A stretch of 64,000 bases of DNA, taken from assembly GCA_934131175.1 (NCBI GenBank), contig CAKOZD010000003.1, positions 1-64,000 of the forward strand, in the 5' to 3' direction. This document shows, piece after piece, positions 25,212 through 35,031 of the stretch. This DNA is from an uncultured Bacilli bacterium. Lineage in GTDB: Bacteria; Bacillota_I; Bacilli_A; RF39; UBA660. Below the pieces are notes generated by a model. The model worked only from the letters and a program-made list of their open reading frames with translations, did no database searches and was not told the origin of the DNA. The position numbers were made by a program, and so were the translations under genes. Position 1 is the stretch's first letter. Each line of letters opens with the position of its first letter.

Positions 25212-26249
25212 CTACATCATATCCTTAAATAAACCATAAATATATTTTTCAATATCAAATACTTGTAAGTCATCTTTTGTCTCACCAAGTCCAATATATT
25301 TAACTGGTATTCCAACACTTTCTTTTATTGCTAGTACTATTCCACCTTTAGCAGTTCCATCTAGTTTAGTAAGTACAATTCCTGTTATATTTGTAATTTC
25401 TTTAAAAGCTTTAGCCTGACTAATTCCGTTTTGTCCAGTAGTTGCATCTACAACAAGAAGTGTTTCTGTTGCTCCACCTTCAATTTGGTTATCGATTACT
25501 TTATTAATCTTCTCAAGTTCTTTCATAAGATTAACTTTATTTTGAAGTCTACCAGCAGTATCAACTAAAACTATATCATATTCATCTTCTTTTGCTTTAA
25601 CAAGTCCATCAAATACAACACTTGCAGGATCACTATTTTCTTTTCCAAAGAACCCAACACCAATTTTAGTACTCCACTCTTTTAATTGTTCAACAGCACC
25701 TGCTCTAAAAGTATCTGCTCCAACTAATAACACTTTTTTTCCATCGTCTTTAAATTTATTTGCAAGTTTACCAATAGTAGTAGTTTTTCCTACTCCATTT
25801 ACTCCAACAAATAAAATTACAGTTGGCCCGTTTTCATTAAACTTAATTTTATTACTTAACACTTCATCATTAACATAAATTATAAATAACTCATCAACTA
25901 TAATTTCTTTTAATTCACTAGGATCAGTAATATTTTCATGACGAACTCTATCTCTTAATCTATCAATAAACTCCATAACTGTATTTATTCCAATATCAGC
26001 CATAATAAGTATCTCTTCTAATTCATCAAAATATTCATCAGTTATTTTACTATATTTATTTGTCAAATCAGCAAGACGAGATACAAATCCTTTTCTAGAT
26101 TTAGTTAATCCTTTCTCATAAACTTTAATATTACTTTCTTCACTACTTTTCGCTGTACTATTTTCTACAACATCTTGTTTTTCAGAACCTTTTTTATCAT
26201 TGTTGTCTGTTCCATTGAACATATTTTTAATCTTATTAAAAAGTCCCAT
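25212..26249 (-). CDS. ftsY: SRP receptor FtsY
   Basis: The 345-aa SRP receptor GTPase receives Ffh-ribosome complexes at the membrane. A short acidic, Ser/Lys-rich N-terminus (about 1-45) precedes the NG domain. Motifs: GVNGVGKTTTIGKLA, DTFRAGAVEQL, DTAGRLQNKVNLM, TKLDGTAKGG. Length is typical for a Firmicute FtsY with a short A domain. The ATG follows AAGAGGTGATAGA. It heads the ftsY-unknown-ylxM-HerA unit. Confidence 0.96.
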   Translation of the reverse strand: MGLFNKIKNMFNGTDNNDKKGSEKQDVVENSTAKSSEESNIKVYEKGLTKSRKGFVSRLADLTNKYSKITDEYFDELEEILIMADIGINTVMEFIDRLRDRVRHENITDPSELKEIIVDELFIIYVNDEVLSNKIKFNENGPTVILFVGVNGVGKTTTIGKLANKFKDDGKKVLLVGADTFRAGAVEQLKEWSTKIGVGFFGKENSDPASVVFDGLVKAKEDEYDIVLVDTAGRLQNKVNLMKELEKINKVIDNQIEGGATETLLVVDATTGQNGISQAKAFKEITNITGIVLTKLDGTAKGGIVLAIKESVGIPVKYIGLGETKDDLQVFDIEKYIYGLFKDMM

Positions 26250-26282
26250 TCTATCACCTCTTAAATATTATAGCATAAACAT

Positions 26283-26990
26283 TTATTCTTCTGAAGTACC
26301 ATCTTCATTATCTGATTGATAATATTTACTATGTTTCCAAGAAAGTGAAGTAACACCAACCTCAGCACTTAATCCTTTTACAAGATTATCAACCTCTTCT
26401 GGTCTAGACGTAATAATAGTTACAACAAGTTTTACTTCATCTTTTGTTACTTCATCCTTATCCATTCTAACTAAATCTAAATTATGTTGTTCTATATAAC
26501 TTGATAAAGTCTGACAAATGCTTCCTTCTATTGCTCTAGTACATGATACTCTTAAAATACATTTTTCTTTTGATTTCTTCTTAATTTTATCCATTACAAA
26601 GAAAGAAATAAGTCTAAGTATAATATTTGAAAATAAAACTAAAAATGTTCCAACACTCGCTTCAAAAAGCATACCTGAAGATGATAAAACTCCTATTGCT
26701 GAAACACACCATAACGTTGCAGCCGTATTAAGTCCTTTAACTCTATTATTTTCTTGAATAATTATTCCTGCTCCAAGAAACCCAATACCTGAAACAATAC
26801 CAGCACCCATTCTTGTAAAATCATGATTTCCACTTACTCCAAATGTAACATAATTAAACATAAATGAACCAATCGCAACAAGCACATTAGTTCTAAGACC
26901 AACTACTCCATTTCTATATTGTCTCTCACTACCTATTAAAATACTTAAAAGTAAACATACCCCTATTCTAATAATAAACTCTAATTCCAT
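26283..26990 (-). CDS. MgtC/SapB-family membrane protein
   Basis: A 235-aa protein with four or five N-terminal helices typical of the MgtC/SapB family: SILIGSERQYRNGVVGLRTN, then TRMGAGIVSGIGFLGAG and AATLWCVSAIGV. The C-terminal 85 residues form a soluble ACT-like domain. MgtC proteins are linked to growth at low Mg2+ and, in pathogens, to control of ATP synthase. It is a stand-alone gene 33 bases upstream of ftsY. Together with the MgtA-type ATPase it may belong to the Mg2+ response. Confidence 0.88.
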   Translation of the reverse strand: MELEFIIRIGVCLLLSILIGSERQYRNGVVGLRTNVLVAIGSFMFNYVTFGVSGNHDFTRMGAGIVSGIGFLGAGIIIQENNRVKGLNTAATLWCVSAIGVLSSSGMLFEASVGTFLVLFSNIILRLISFFVMDKIKKKSKEKCILRVSCTRAIEGSICQTLSSYIEQHNLDLVRMDKDEVTKDEVKLVVTIITSRPEEVDNLVKGLSAEVGVTSLSWKHSKYYQSDNEDGTSEE

Positions 26991-27066
26991 AAAACTCCTC
27001 CTTCTCCTTTTTAGCGGAAGTAAATTATATCACAAAAAAATATATTTTCAAAATAATTTGAAGACA

Positions 27067-27095
27067 TAGACAAAATAAAAAAAATATAGTATAAT
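27067..27095 (+). promoter_or_regulatory. Predicted RNase J promoter
   Basis: TAGACA and a perfect TATAAT are separated by 17 bp, upstream of the RNase J gene. Confidence 0.65.
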
Positions 27096-27140
27096 TTCAT
27101 AGTTAGTTCTTTATAAAACTTATTAATGAAAGGAGAAATT

Positions 27141-28826
27141 ATGAATAATAAAGAAACCAATGGAACAAAAATAGTTGTTTTAGGTGGTTTAGGAGAAGTC
27201 GGAAAAAATATGTATTGTATAATGCATAATGACGCAATTGTTATTATTGATGCCGGAGTAAGATTCCCTGACAGTGAAATTATGGGAGTTGATTACATTT
27301 TACCAGATTTTACTTTTTTAAAAGAAAATGAAGACAAAATTAAAGCTTTATTGATTACTCATGGACATGAAGACCATATCGGAGGAATTCCTTTTTTACT
27401 ACAAAGTATTAATATTCCTGCTGTATATGCTCCACAACATGCAAAAGAGTTAATTGCGGTAAAATTACAAGATAGAAATATAAGATATGATAATTTAATT
27501 GCTTATACTGACCAAACTAAACTTAAATTTAAAGATATAGAAATAGAATTTTTTAGAGTAACTCACTCTATTCCAGATTCACATGGAATAAGTATCACTA
27601 CACCAGATGGAAGAATTGTAACAACAGGAGATTACAAATTTGATTTGACACCAATTGGACCAATGGCTGATTTATATAAAATGGCTACTCTTGGAAAAGA
27701 AGGTGTAGATGTTTTAATAAGCGATTCAACAAATGCATTAAACGAAGGTTTTTCAAATAGTGAATCAGTTGTTGATGAAACATTAAATGAGATGTTTGAT
27801 AAATGTAAAAATAGTAGAATTATTATCGCAACATTTGCATCAAACATTTATCGTGTAAAGCATATATTTGAAACATGTTTTAAACACAATAGAAAAATAT
27901 GTATTTTTGGTAGAAGTATGGAGAATAATATCAATATTTCCTTAAATGCAGGTTATATTGATCATAAAGAACTACTAATATCTCCAGAAGAGGCTAATAA
28001 CTTAAAACCAAACGAAGTAACTATACTTTGTACTGGAAGTCAAGGAGAACCACTTGCTGCACTATCAAGAATTTCTAATGGAACTCATAAACAAATAAAA
28101 TTAAGACCAGATGACGTTGTAATATTCTCATCATCTGCAATTCCAGGAAATGCATTAAGTATTTCTAAAACTATAAACAAACTTTACCTAAAAGGAGTTA
28201 AAGTTTATACAAACAATGTACTAGCAGACTTACATACATCAGGACATGCTAATGAAGAAGAAATAAAATTAATGTTTAGATTAATTAATCCAAAATATTT
28301 AATGCCATTCCATGGAGATTACAGAATGTTAAAGAAACAAGCAAATATTGGTATTAATTGTGGAATTCCAAAAGAAAATACATTTATATTAAAAAATGGT
28401 GATACTCTAACTTTAAAGAACCATGTATTAACAAGGTCTGAAAGTAAACCAGGTGCTGATATTTATGTTGATGGAAATAGAATTGGAGAAATAGGAAGTG
28501 CTGTTATAAAAGATAGAAAAATAATGGCTAACGACGGAATACTTGTTGTAATCGTAAATGTTGATATGAAAAAACGTCAATTATTAATTACACCAAATAT
28601 AACTACAAGAGGATTTATCTTAGTAAATGAAAATGAAGAATTAATTCATAAGATAGAAAATAAAGCAGAACAAACAATTACTACTGCTCTTGCAAATCCA
28701 AAATCAACATTCGCAACACTAAAAAATGATATAACAGAAACGCTATATCCTTATATAAACAACTTAACAGGAAGAAAACCAATTATTCTACCTGTAATAT
28801 TAGATATAAAAAGAGATGAAAAATAA
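27141..28826 (+). CDS. rnj: Ribonuclease J
   Basis: A 561-aa RNase J: 5'-exonuclease and endonuclease of the metallo-beta-lactamase/beta-CASP group, central to mRNA decay and rRNA maturation in low-GC Gram-positives. The zinc motif HGHEDHIGG is near residue 73; the beta-CASP motifs include TGSQGEPLAAL and HTSGHANEEE, and HGDYRMLKKQ follows. The C-terminal domain is complete. The ATG follows AAAGGAGAAATT; the ATG five codons upstream precedes the ribosome binding site. RNase Y lies close by in the convergent direction. Confidence 0.95.
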   Translation: MNNKETNGTKIVVLGGLGEVGKNMYCIMHNDAIVIIDAGVRFPDSEIMGVDYILPDFTFLKENEDKIKALLITHGHEDHIGGIPFLLQSINIPAVYAPQHAKELIAVKLQDRNIRYDNLIAYTDQTKLKFKDIEIEFFRVTHSIPDSHGISITTPDGRIVTTGDYKFDLTPIGPMADLYKMATLGKEGVDVLISDSTNALNEGFSNSESVVDETLNEMFDKCKNSRIIIATFASNIYRVKHIFETCFKHNRKICIFGRSMENNINISLNAGYIDHKELLISPEEANNLKPNEVTILCTGSQGEPLAALSRISNGTHKQIKLRPDDVVIFSSSAIPGNALSISKTINKLYLKGVKVYTNNVLADLHTSGHANEEEIKLMFRLINPKYLMPFHGDYRMLKKQANIGINCGIPKENTFILKNGDTLTLKNHVLTRSESKPGADIYVDGNRIGEIGSAVIKDRKIMANDGILVVIVNVDMKKRQLLITPNITTRGFILVNENEELIHKIENKAEQTITTALANPKSTFATLKNDITETLYPYINNLTGRKPIILPVILDIKRDEK

Positions 28827-28852
28827 ACTAAGTGATATTAAACATCTCTTTT
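28809..28852 (+). terminator. Terminator after RNase J
   Basis: A 10-bp stem (AAAAGAGATG / CATCTCTTTT) with a 24-nt loop and a long T run; the 5' arm lies in the last codons. Confidence 0.6.
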
Positions 28853-28853
28853 T

Positions 28854-29198
28854 TTATATTCTAAAATACATTTGACTAGTAATCATATTTTTAAAATCAA
28901 AAAAATCAAGATTACAAAATAAAGATATTTTAAAATAAAAATATGGTATTTCTTTATTATTTAATTTAAATAACTCTATATAATATTTCCAAGATAACTT
29001 CTCAAATCTTTTATCATATATTGGAAAATATAAATACATTTTTTTCATATAAAGAATATTTTGATATGAATAATTATAACTATCTCCATAATAATAGCTT
29101 AAATAATCAGATACCTTTTCAATTATATTTAAACATTTATTCTTATTAGAATTAATAAATTTTCCAACAAGCCAATAAAAATTTATATTGTGTTCTAT
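28854..29198 (-). pseudogene. DUF1016-like N-terminal fragment, start codon lost
   Basis: An open frame of 114 codons runs from an ATA to the stop. It reads IEHNINFYWLVGKFI ... YLSYYYGDSYNYSYQNILYM then KKMYLYFPIYDKRFEKLSW. This looks like the N-terminal helical domain of DUF1016 (YhcG-type) proteins, which normally carry a C-terminal PD-(D/E)xK nuclease domain; that domain is absent. A strong AGGAGG sits 7 bases before the ATA, exactly where an ATG would be expected, so ATG to ATA loss is likely. The first in-frame ATG (29048) would give only 64 aa. Alternatively ATA is used as a rare start. Confidence 0.5.
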
Positions 29199-29201
29199 AT
29201 T

Positions 29202-29229
29202 AACACCTCCTAACTTATTATTAGGTGTT
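29202..29229. promoter_or_regulatory. Hairpin covering AGGAGG site
   Basis: AACACCT and AGGTGTT pair across a 14-nt loop. On the minus strand this hides the AGGAGG before the DUF1016-like frame; on the plus strand it is followed by seven Ts and could act as a terminator. Confidence 0.5.
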
Positions 29230-29254
29230 TTTTTATTTACAAAGAAAAAAGAAG

Positions 29255-30808
29255 CTATTTTGCTTCTTCTTGTGCTCTTGTTTCACGAATTACTGTAATT
29301 TTTATTGTACCAGGGTATTTTAAATTAGCCTCAATACTTTCTTTTACTTCCCTAGCAATTCTATGTGCTTCTAAGTCATCTACTTCTTCTGGTTTTACAA
29401 CTACACGAAGTTCTCTACCTGCTTGAAGTGCATATGTCTTTTCAACACCTTTTATTTGATTACCAACTTCTTCAAGTTGTGACAATCTCTTAATATAATT
29501 TTCTAAACTATCATTTCTAGCACCAGGTCTACTTGCTGATAAGGCATCTGCTATAGCAACAATAGATGAAATAACACTAGTTGCAGCAGTATCTCCATGA
29601 TGAGATGCTATTGCATTTATAACAATATCATTTTCATGGAATTTCTTAGCAATATCGACACCTATTTCAACATGACTACCTTCAATTTCATGGTCAATTG
29701 CCTTTCCAATATCATGAAGTAATCCTGCTCTCTTAGCAAGTGTTACATTTTCACCTAACTCACCTGCAAGTAATCCAGAAAGTTCTGCAACTTCTTTAGA
29801 ATGTTGAAGTGCATTCTGACCAAAACTTGTTCTAAAATGTAATTTTCCTAATATCTCAATAAGTTCAGGATCAAACTTTGTAAGACCTAATTCAAATAAT
29901 GTATCTTGTCCATACTGAATTATTTGTTGTTTCATATCTTTACAAACTTTATCATAAACTTCTTCAATTCTTGTTGGATGAATTCTACCATCTTTAATTA
30001 AACTCTCAAGTGTAACTCTTGCAATCTCACGTCTAAGTGGGTCAAAACTTGATAAAACTACTGCTTCTGGTGTATCATCAATGATTAAATCAACTCCAGT
30101 TACAGCCTCTATTGTTCTAATATTTCTTCCTTCACGTCCAATTAATCTACCTTTCATATCATCATTTGGTAAATCTACAACAGTTACAGTTTGATCACTT
30201 GCTATATCAGCAGCATACTTTTGCATAGATGTAACTATAAGTTCACGTGCTTTTACATCTGCTTCAAGTCTTGCTTCATTTTCTCTTTCTCTGATATACT
30301 CAGTAATTTCTTTATTCATACCTTCTTTTACTTTACTCATAACAAGTTCACGTGCTTTTTCTTTAGTAAAACCAGATATTTTTTCTAATAATTCTAATTG
30401 TTCTTTCTTTATTTCCTCCACTTTACTTTTTTCATTTTGGATTTCTTCTTGACGTTCAGTTAACTTATCTTCACGCTCATCTAAAGTAGATTCACGTTTT
30501 TGATACATTTCATCACGTTTATCCATATTAGCCTCACGTTGTAATAATCTATTTTCGCTTTCTTTTATTTCTTCTTTCTTTTCGCGAATTTCTTTATCTA
30601 AATCCATTTTTAATCTATGAGCTTCTTCTTTTTGCTCCAAAGCTGCGTCTCTTTTCATTTTTTCTATTTCTTTTTTAGTTTTATTAACTAATTCTTCAAG
30701 CTTCTTACTAGTTAAATTTCCTCTAATTAAATTAATAATAAAAGATACAGCTAAGCCTAAAATAAGACCTACAATAATAAGTAAAACGGAGATTACTATA
30801 TGATTCAT
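29255..30808 (-). CDS. rny: Ribonuclease Y
   Basis: The 517-aa RNase Y is a membrane-anchored endoribonuclease that starts decay of many mRNAs. It has an N-terminal helix ([19 protein letters not shown]), a long charged coiled coil to about residue 200, a KH domain ([19 protein letters not shown]), an HD domain ([14 protein letters not shown]) and a conserved C-terminus. The start is the ATG after TGGAGGAATAT; the ATG four codons upstream overlaps this site. It follows murE and recA on the same strand, close to the Bacillus order recA...rny. Confidence 0.96.
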   Translation of the reverse strand: MNHIVISVLLIIVGLILGLAVSFIINLIRGNLTSKKLEELVNKTKKEIEKMKRDAALEQKEEAHRLKMDLDKEIREKKEEIKESENRLLQREANMDKRDEMYQKRESTLDEREDKLTERQEEIQNEKSKVEEIKKEQLELLEKISGFTKEKARELVMSKVKEGMNKEITEYIRERENEARLEADVKARELIVTSMQKYAADIASDQTVTVVDLPNDDMKGRLIGREGRNIRTIEAVTGVDLIIDDTPEAVVLSSFDPLRREIARVTLESLIKDGRIHPTRIEEVYDKVCKDMKQQIIQYGQDTLFELGLTKFDPELIEILGKLHFRTSFGQNALQHSKEVAELSGLLAGELGENVTLAKRAGLLHDIGKAIDHEIEGSHVEIGVDIAKKFHENDIVINAIASHHGDTAATSVISSIVAIADALSASRPGARNDSLENYIKRLSQLEEVGNQIKGVEKTYALQAGRELRVVVKPEEVDDLEAHRIAREVKESIEANLKYPGTIKITVIRETRAQEEAK

Positions 30809-30889
30809 ATATTCCTCCATTCATAGATTAGAATTACCTAATCTAATTCTATTGTAATTTTATTTTAGAGGGATGTCAAGGAAAAGAAA

Positions 30890-30916
30890 AATGGTAAGAA
30901 ATTACTCCTTACCATT
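30890..30916 (-). terminator. Terminator at end of murE
   Basis: A perfect 9-bp stem (AATGGTAAG / CTTACCATT) with TTTTTCTTTT following on the minus strand; it overlaps the murE stop. Confidence 0.8.
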
Positions 30917-32284
30917 ATAAAAATCGCATATAACATCATAGTCACAATATTTAATCTTTTCATCTTTAATAGCCATATAATCATCTCTACCCTTACCTAA
31001 AATAAGTACAACACTTGAAGGAGTAGCAATAGATAAAGCATATTTTATTGCCTCACGTCTATCCGTTATCCTAATGTAATCAGTATCATCTAAAACCATT
31101 TGATCAATTATATCATCAACACTTTCATACCTAGGATCATCCATAGTAAAAATAGCAATATCACTTTTATCCATTATTAATTTTCCAATATCACGTCTCT
31201 TAGACTTTTCACGTCCACCAGCACATCCTGTAACAACAATTATATTATCATAATCACTAAACGTATCTAAAATACTTTTAATACCATTAGTAGTATGAGC
31301 ATAATCTAAAACAATATCAAAGTCTTGACCAAAATTTAAAAACTCACATCTACCTTTGATAGGACTAAGTTCTTTAATTCTATTAAGTAGCAAATAATCA
31401 TCTACTCCAAAGAACTTCCCAATTAAGTAAGCCATTACGACATTATATACATTATATTTTCCAACTAATGGACTATCTATTATAATAGAATCATTAACAG
31501 TTATAATTGTGTTTTTTTCTTTATAAATAACATTAGTTATAACATAGTTATTGTCACTATTAAATCCAAAAGTATACATATTTTTACATTTTATATCATG
31601 TAAAATTTTGTCGTCTCCATTTACAATTACAATTCCATCATCTTCTAATAAATCAAGCAATTTCATTTTACACTTTACATAATTTTCAAATGTTTTATGT
31701 ACATTTAAATGATCTCCTGTAATATTTGTAAACCCAGCTATTTTATATTTTAATCCTTTTACTCTATCATGTAAAAGTGCCTCACTTGACACTTCCATCA
31801 CAACTGTTGAAGAATCATTTTTTTCAACAATTTTTAAATCTTTATAAAGTTCTGAAACACATGGTGTTGTATTACTTGTAGAAAATGTTTTATCATCAAC
31901 ACTTAATCCATTTGTACCAATATAAGCTGAACCTTCAATAAGTTTGTTAACAATTGTTGCTGTTGTAGTTTTTCCATCAGTTCCTGTTATTCCGATGAAA
32001 TTAAATTTATTTAGGTCTAAGTCATAAAATCTTCTGCACAACTCAAAAAATAAATCATTTATGTTTTCAACAACTAAATGTGGAATATTTTGGTTTATTT
32101 TTCTATCACAAATTACAAAACTACATTCTTTTTTAATAGCATCATCAATATAGTCATAATGATCAACATTAAATCCTTTTGTTGCGACAAATAAATAGCC
32201 TTTTTCAACATGTCTTGAGTCATCAGTTATGCCCGTAATTTCTATATCATAAGAACAATCAATTAAGTCTTTAATTTTTTTCAT
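30902..32284 (-). CDS. murE: MurE, UDP-MurNAc-tripeptide ligase
   Basis: The 460-aa Mur ligase adds the third residue to UDP-MurNAc-L-Ala-D-Glu in peptidoglycan precursor synthesis. Motifs: ATP loop GITGTDGKTTTATI, EVSSEALLHDRV, NITGDHLNVHKTFENY, LDYAHTTNGI and GCAGGREKSKRRDIG. The substrate motif reads DDPRYE. Arg at this position (DNPR in meso-DAP ligases) points to meso-diaminopimelate rather than lysine, though the second residue differs. The ATG follows TAGGAGATGATAAT. Confidence 0.93.
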   Translation of the reverse strand: MKKIKDLIDCSYDIEITGITDDSRHVEKGYLFVATKGFNVDHYDYIDDAIKKECSFVICDRKINQNIPHLVVENINDLFFELCRRFYDLDLNKFNFIGITGTDGKTTTATIVNKLIEGSAYIGTNGLSVDDKTFSTSNTTPCVSELYKDLKIVEKNDSSTVVMEVSSEALLHDRVKGLKYKIAGFTNITGDHLNVHKTFENYVKCKMKLLDLLEDDGIVIVNGDDKILHDIKCKNMYTFGFNSDNNYVITNVIYKEKNTIITVNDSIIIDSPLVGKYNVYNVVMAYLIGKFFGVDDYLLLNRIKELSPIKGRCEFLNFGQDFDIVLDYAHTTNGIKSILDTFSDYDNIIVVTGCAGGREKSKRRDIGKLIMDKSDIAIFTMDDPRYESVDDIIDQMVLDDTDYIRITDRREAIKYALSIATPSSVVLILGKGRDDYMAIKDEKIKYCDYDVICDFYNGKE

Positions 32285-32350
32285 ATTATCATCTCCTACA
32301 ATAAATATATGTAAAAGTTCCTAGTCAAATATATCATAAAACGTAAAAAA

Positions 32351-32386
32351 AAAGAAGACTACGCCTCAGTTTTGTCTGCCTTCTTT
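32351..32386 (-). terminator. Terminator at end of recA
   Basis: A 9-bp stem with one G-U (AAAGAAGGC / GTCTTCTTT on the minus strand) and an 18-nt loop, followed by a T run; overlaps the recA stop. Confidence 0.55.
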
Positions 32387-33420
32387 GTACTTTTCTTCTT
32401 TGTAGTATCTTCTTCTTTTGTCAAATCTATATCATAATATTCTCTAACTTTCTTTTCTATTTCATCACGTAATTCAATATTATCTTTCAAAAGAAGTTTA
32501 ACATTTTCTTTACCTTGACCTAATTTTTCACTTCCATAAGAATACCATGCTCCAGTTTTTTCAACAATTCCTGCATCAACTGCTAAGTCAAGTATTTCAC
32601 CTTCATGAGAAACACCTTCTCCATACATAATATCAACGCTTGCAGTTTTAAAAGGAGGAGCAACTTTATTTTTTACAACTTTTATAGTGGTTCTATTACC
32701 AACTACTCCATCGCCCATTTTTAACTGTTCATTTCTTCTTATATCTAATCTAATTGATGCATAAAACTTTAATGCTCTTCCACCAGGTGTTGTTTCAGGA
32801 TTTCCAAACATAACACCAACTTTTTCACGTAATTGATTTATAAAAATACAAGTTGTTTGTGTCTTATTAATTGTTCCAGATAATTTTCTCAATGCTTGAG
32901 ACATAAGTCTTGCTTGAAGACCAACATGTGAATCTCCCATTTCACCATCGATTTCTGCTTGTGGAACAAGTGCCGCAACAGAGTCAATTACAACTATACT
33001 TAAAGCTTCACTTCTAACTAAAGCCTCACATATTTCTAAAGCTTGTTCTCCAGTATCAGGTTGTGATAAAAGTAATTCATCTATATTAACACCTAATCTC
33101 TCTGCATATACAGGATCTAGTGCATGTTCTGCGTCTATAAAAGCTGCTCTTCCACCTAATTTTTGATGTTCAGCTATAGCTTGAAGAGCAAAAGTTGTTT
33201 TACCACTTGATTCTGGACCATATATTTCAATAATTCTACCTTTTGGATAACCACCAACACCCAATGCAATATCTAATGAAAGACATCCACTTGATACAAC
33301 ATCAACTTTCATATGTTTGTTATCTCCAAGTTTCATAATAGAGCCTTTTCCAAATTGTTTTTCTATATCACTTAATACTTTGTCTAAAGACTTATCCTTA
33401 TCTTCTTTACTTACAGCCAT
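32359..33420 (-). CDS. recA: Recombinase RecA
   Basis: The 353-aa recombinase forms filaments on single-stranded DNA, drives strand exchange and triggers SOS cleavage of LexA. Walker A is [12 protein letters not shown]; other family segments are [14 protein letters not shown], the loop [13 protein letters not shown], and [20 protein letters not shown]. The Lys/Glu-rich tail is usual. The ATG follows a strong GAGGAGGAAAATAA. It has its own promoter with a possible SOS box and its own terminator. Confidence 0.98.
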   Translation of the reverse strand: MAVSKEDKDKSLDKVLSDIEKQFGKGSIMKLGDNKHMKVDVVSSGCLSLDIALGVGGYPKGRIIEIYGPESSGKTTFALQAIAEHQKLGGRAAFIDAEHALDPVYAERLGVNIDELLLSQPDTGEQALEICEALVRSEALSIVVIDSVAALVPQAEIDGEMGDSHVGLQARLMSQALRKLSGTINKTQTTCIFINQLREKVGVMFGNPETTPGGRALKFYASIRLDIRRNEQLKMGDGVVGNRTTIKVVKNKVAPPFKTASVDIMYGEGVSHEGEILDLAVDAGIVEKTGAWYSYGSEKLGQGKENVKLLLKDNIELRDEIEKKVREYYDIDLTKEEDTTKKKSTKKADKTEA

Positions 33421-33453
33421 TTATTTTCCTCCTCGTAAATAACTTACAAATTC

Positions 33454-33482
33454 ATTGTATAATATATCTTTTTAAATTGCAA
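33454..33482 (-). promoter_or_regulatory. Predicted recA promoter
   Basis: On the minus strand TTGCAA and TACAAT are separated by 17 bp, upstream of the recA ribosome binding site. Confidence 0.65.
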
Positions 33483-33490
33483 CACATTTT

Positions 33491-33504
33491 CGAACAATTG
33501 TTTT
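33491..33504. promoter_or_regulatory. Possible LexA (SOS) box at recA
   Basis: CGAACAATTGTTTT resembles the Gram-positive LexA box CGAAC-N4-GTTCG: the left half is perfect, the right half matches 3 of 5. It lies 9 bases upstream of the recA -35. Confidence 0.5.
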
Positions 33505-33541
33505 ATTTAAATTATTTATATTAAGTTAATCGAAAAATAAA

Positions 33542-33567
33542 AAATCTCTATACAAAAATAGAGATTT
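33542..33567. terminator. Terminator after pgsA
   Basis: A perfect 10-bp stem (AAATCTCTAT / ATAGAGATTT) with a T-rich run on the minus strand, 27 bases after the pgsA stop. Confidence 0.75.
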
Positions 33568-33593
33568 CATAAACTAAATTTATTTGAATTTAT

Positions 33594-34181
33594 TTATTCT
33601 GTAATTAATCCTTTATTAAGTACAAAATATTGAATACAACTAATAACAGATAATACACAAGCAAATCCTAATAAGAAAATATCAACTCTTATATTAATAA
33701 ATTCAAATGGCATGTTATAGAAGAAAACCAAAACAAGACCTATCATCATACATGCTGTTTTTAACTTACCTGATTTAATTGCTGCAACAACACGTCCCTT
33801 ACTTGCAGCTTGCATCTTAATTGCATCAACTATAATATCTCTTGTAATATAAATTACAGGAATAATTGCTGGAATAAAATTATTACAAGCAAGTATTACT
33901 AATATTGGATTTACTAAAACTTTATCTGCTATTGCATCAAGCATTTTTCCTAAATCGGTTACTAAATTGTATTTACGAGCAAGATATCCATCTAAAAAGT
34001 CAGTCAAACTTGCAATTATAAATATTACACCAGCAATAATATAAGTAAGTTCCACTTTAACTCCATTTACATCATATGTTGGAACATTAATTCCTAAAAA
34101 TGAATATGGAATCATAAGCATCACAATAATTACAACAGTAAGTATAAGACGTGCAACAGTAATTCTATTTGGCAAATTCAT
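33594..34181 (-). CDS. pgsA: PgsA, phosphatidylglycerophosphate synthase
   Basis: This 195-aa membrane enzyme transfers phosphatidyl from CDP-diacylglycerol to glycerol-3-phosphate, the committed step to phosphatidylglycerol. The CDP-alcohol phosphotransferase signature D-x2-DG-x2-AR-x8-G-x3-D-x3-D is complete (TDFLDGYLARKY followed by DLGKMLDAIAD). Five or six helices are present. The start is MNLPNRITVARL, preceded by GAGGAGAATGTTTTTT; the frame extends 12 codons upstream into the RodZ-like gene. Start and end overlap RodZ by 17 bases, the rodZ-pgsA order of Bacilli. Confidence 0.94.
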   Translation of the reverse strand: MNLPNRITVARLILTVVIIVMLMIPYSFLGINVPTYDVNGVKVELTYIIAGVIFIIASLTDFLDGYLARKYNLVTDLGKMLDAIADKVLVNPILVILACNNFIPAIIPVIYITRDIIVDAIKMQAASKGRVVAAIKSGKLKTACMMIGLVLVFFYNMPFEFINIRVDIFLLGFACVLSVISCIQYFVLNKGLITE

Positions 34182-34665
34182 AAAAAACATTCTCCTCTCT
34201 ATAAGAACAAAGTTCATCTGTTCTATTAGGCATCTTATTAATGTTACTTACAACTATATAAACAATAATTGCAAATACAACTATACCTATAACAACATAA
34301 AAAATTGGCCATAAATTTGCTTTTTCTTTATGTTCAATTGTATAAGGAGACTTTACTTTTTTTTCATTTTCTTCTTCCTCTTTTTTCTTCTGAGCAGCTA
34401 AAATATCATCTAAAGAAATTTTTGAAGTATGTTGAAATAAAAAGTTATTAAACTCATCTATTACTTTTTCAGGGTCAAGTCCTAAATATTTAGCATAAAC
34501 TTTTATATCTTCTTTTAACTCATAAACATCTTTAAAAGCTCTTACATTACCACTTTCTATATTTTCTAAATGTGATGTTGAAAATTCTAAGTCTTCACAA
34601 GCTTCAGTTAAACTTACACCATTACTTATTCTTGTTCTTTTTAAATACTCTCCTAATTCTTTCAT
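34165..34665 (-). CDS. RodZ-like membrane HTH protein
   Basis: A 166-aa protein with an N-terminal helix-turn-helix of the RodZ type (MKELGEYLKRTRISNGVSL, then ACEDLEFSTSHLENIESGN), a charged linker and one membrane helix near 120-142 (PIFYVVIGIVVFAIIVYIVV). RodZ links MreB filaments to the membrane in rod-shaped cells. The usual extracytoplasmic C-terminal domain is reduced to about 25 residues. Start is the ATG after GAGGTGTTGT. It overlaps pgsA. Confidence 0.85.
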   Translation of the reverse strand: MKELGEYLKRTRISNGVSLTEACEDLEFSTSHLENIESGNVRAFKDVYELKEDIKVYAKYLGLDPEKVIDEFNNFLFQHTSKISLDDILAAQKKKEEEENEKKVKSPYTIEHKEKANLWPIFYVVIGIVVFAIIVYIVVSNINKMPNRTDELCSYREENVFYEFAK

Positions 34666-34691
34666 ACAACACCTCATTTTATTAACAATAA

Positions 34692-35031
34692 ATATAAATA
34701 AGCCATGTTCTGTTCCTATTTCTAGGCGACAAACATTTATCTACCATTTCTGGTCCCCAACTCCATTCATTTCTTTTGTTGGGACTCTCCTACCAATTTT
34801 GGATTTCTCACTCGCGGGGTTTACCACGTTTCACTCTTTGGTTTCCCAAAGCATCGTCACTGCGGCACTTTACGGTTTATTTCATATCAAAAGACTTAGA
34901 AATAAATTCCGCCGTTAGTAAAACTACCTTAGGTTATTTGTTTCCTAAGCACGAACACTACAAACATCTCAGTTATGTGTGAGCATGGACTTTCCTCAAG
35001 AGTATCAAGTACTCCAGCGTTTGTCTATATA
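34692..35031 (-). ncRNA. rnpB: RNase P RNA, bacterial type B
   Basis: The catalytic RNA of RNase P, which removes tRNA 5' leaders. On the minus strand the conserved P4 strand GAGGAAAGTCCATGCTC comes near the 5' end, followed by GAGATGTTTGTAGTGTTCG, then AGTGCCGCAGTGACGA, AACGTGGTAAACCCCGCGAG and near the 3' end GAACAGAACATGGCTTA. The arrangement matches the Bacillus-type (class B) RNA closely. Ends are estimated to within about 10 bases. It lies directly after gpsB, the same order as in Bacillus. It accounts for the whole gap between the RodZ-like gene and gpsB. Confidence 0.95.

Noticed and set aside
34776..34982. A 68-aa plus-strand reading frame
   Set aside because: It lies wholly within the RNase P RNA gene, antisense to it.
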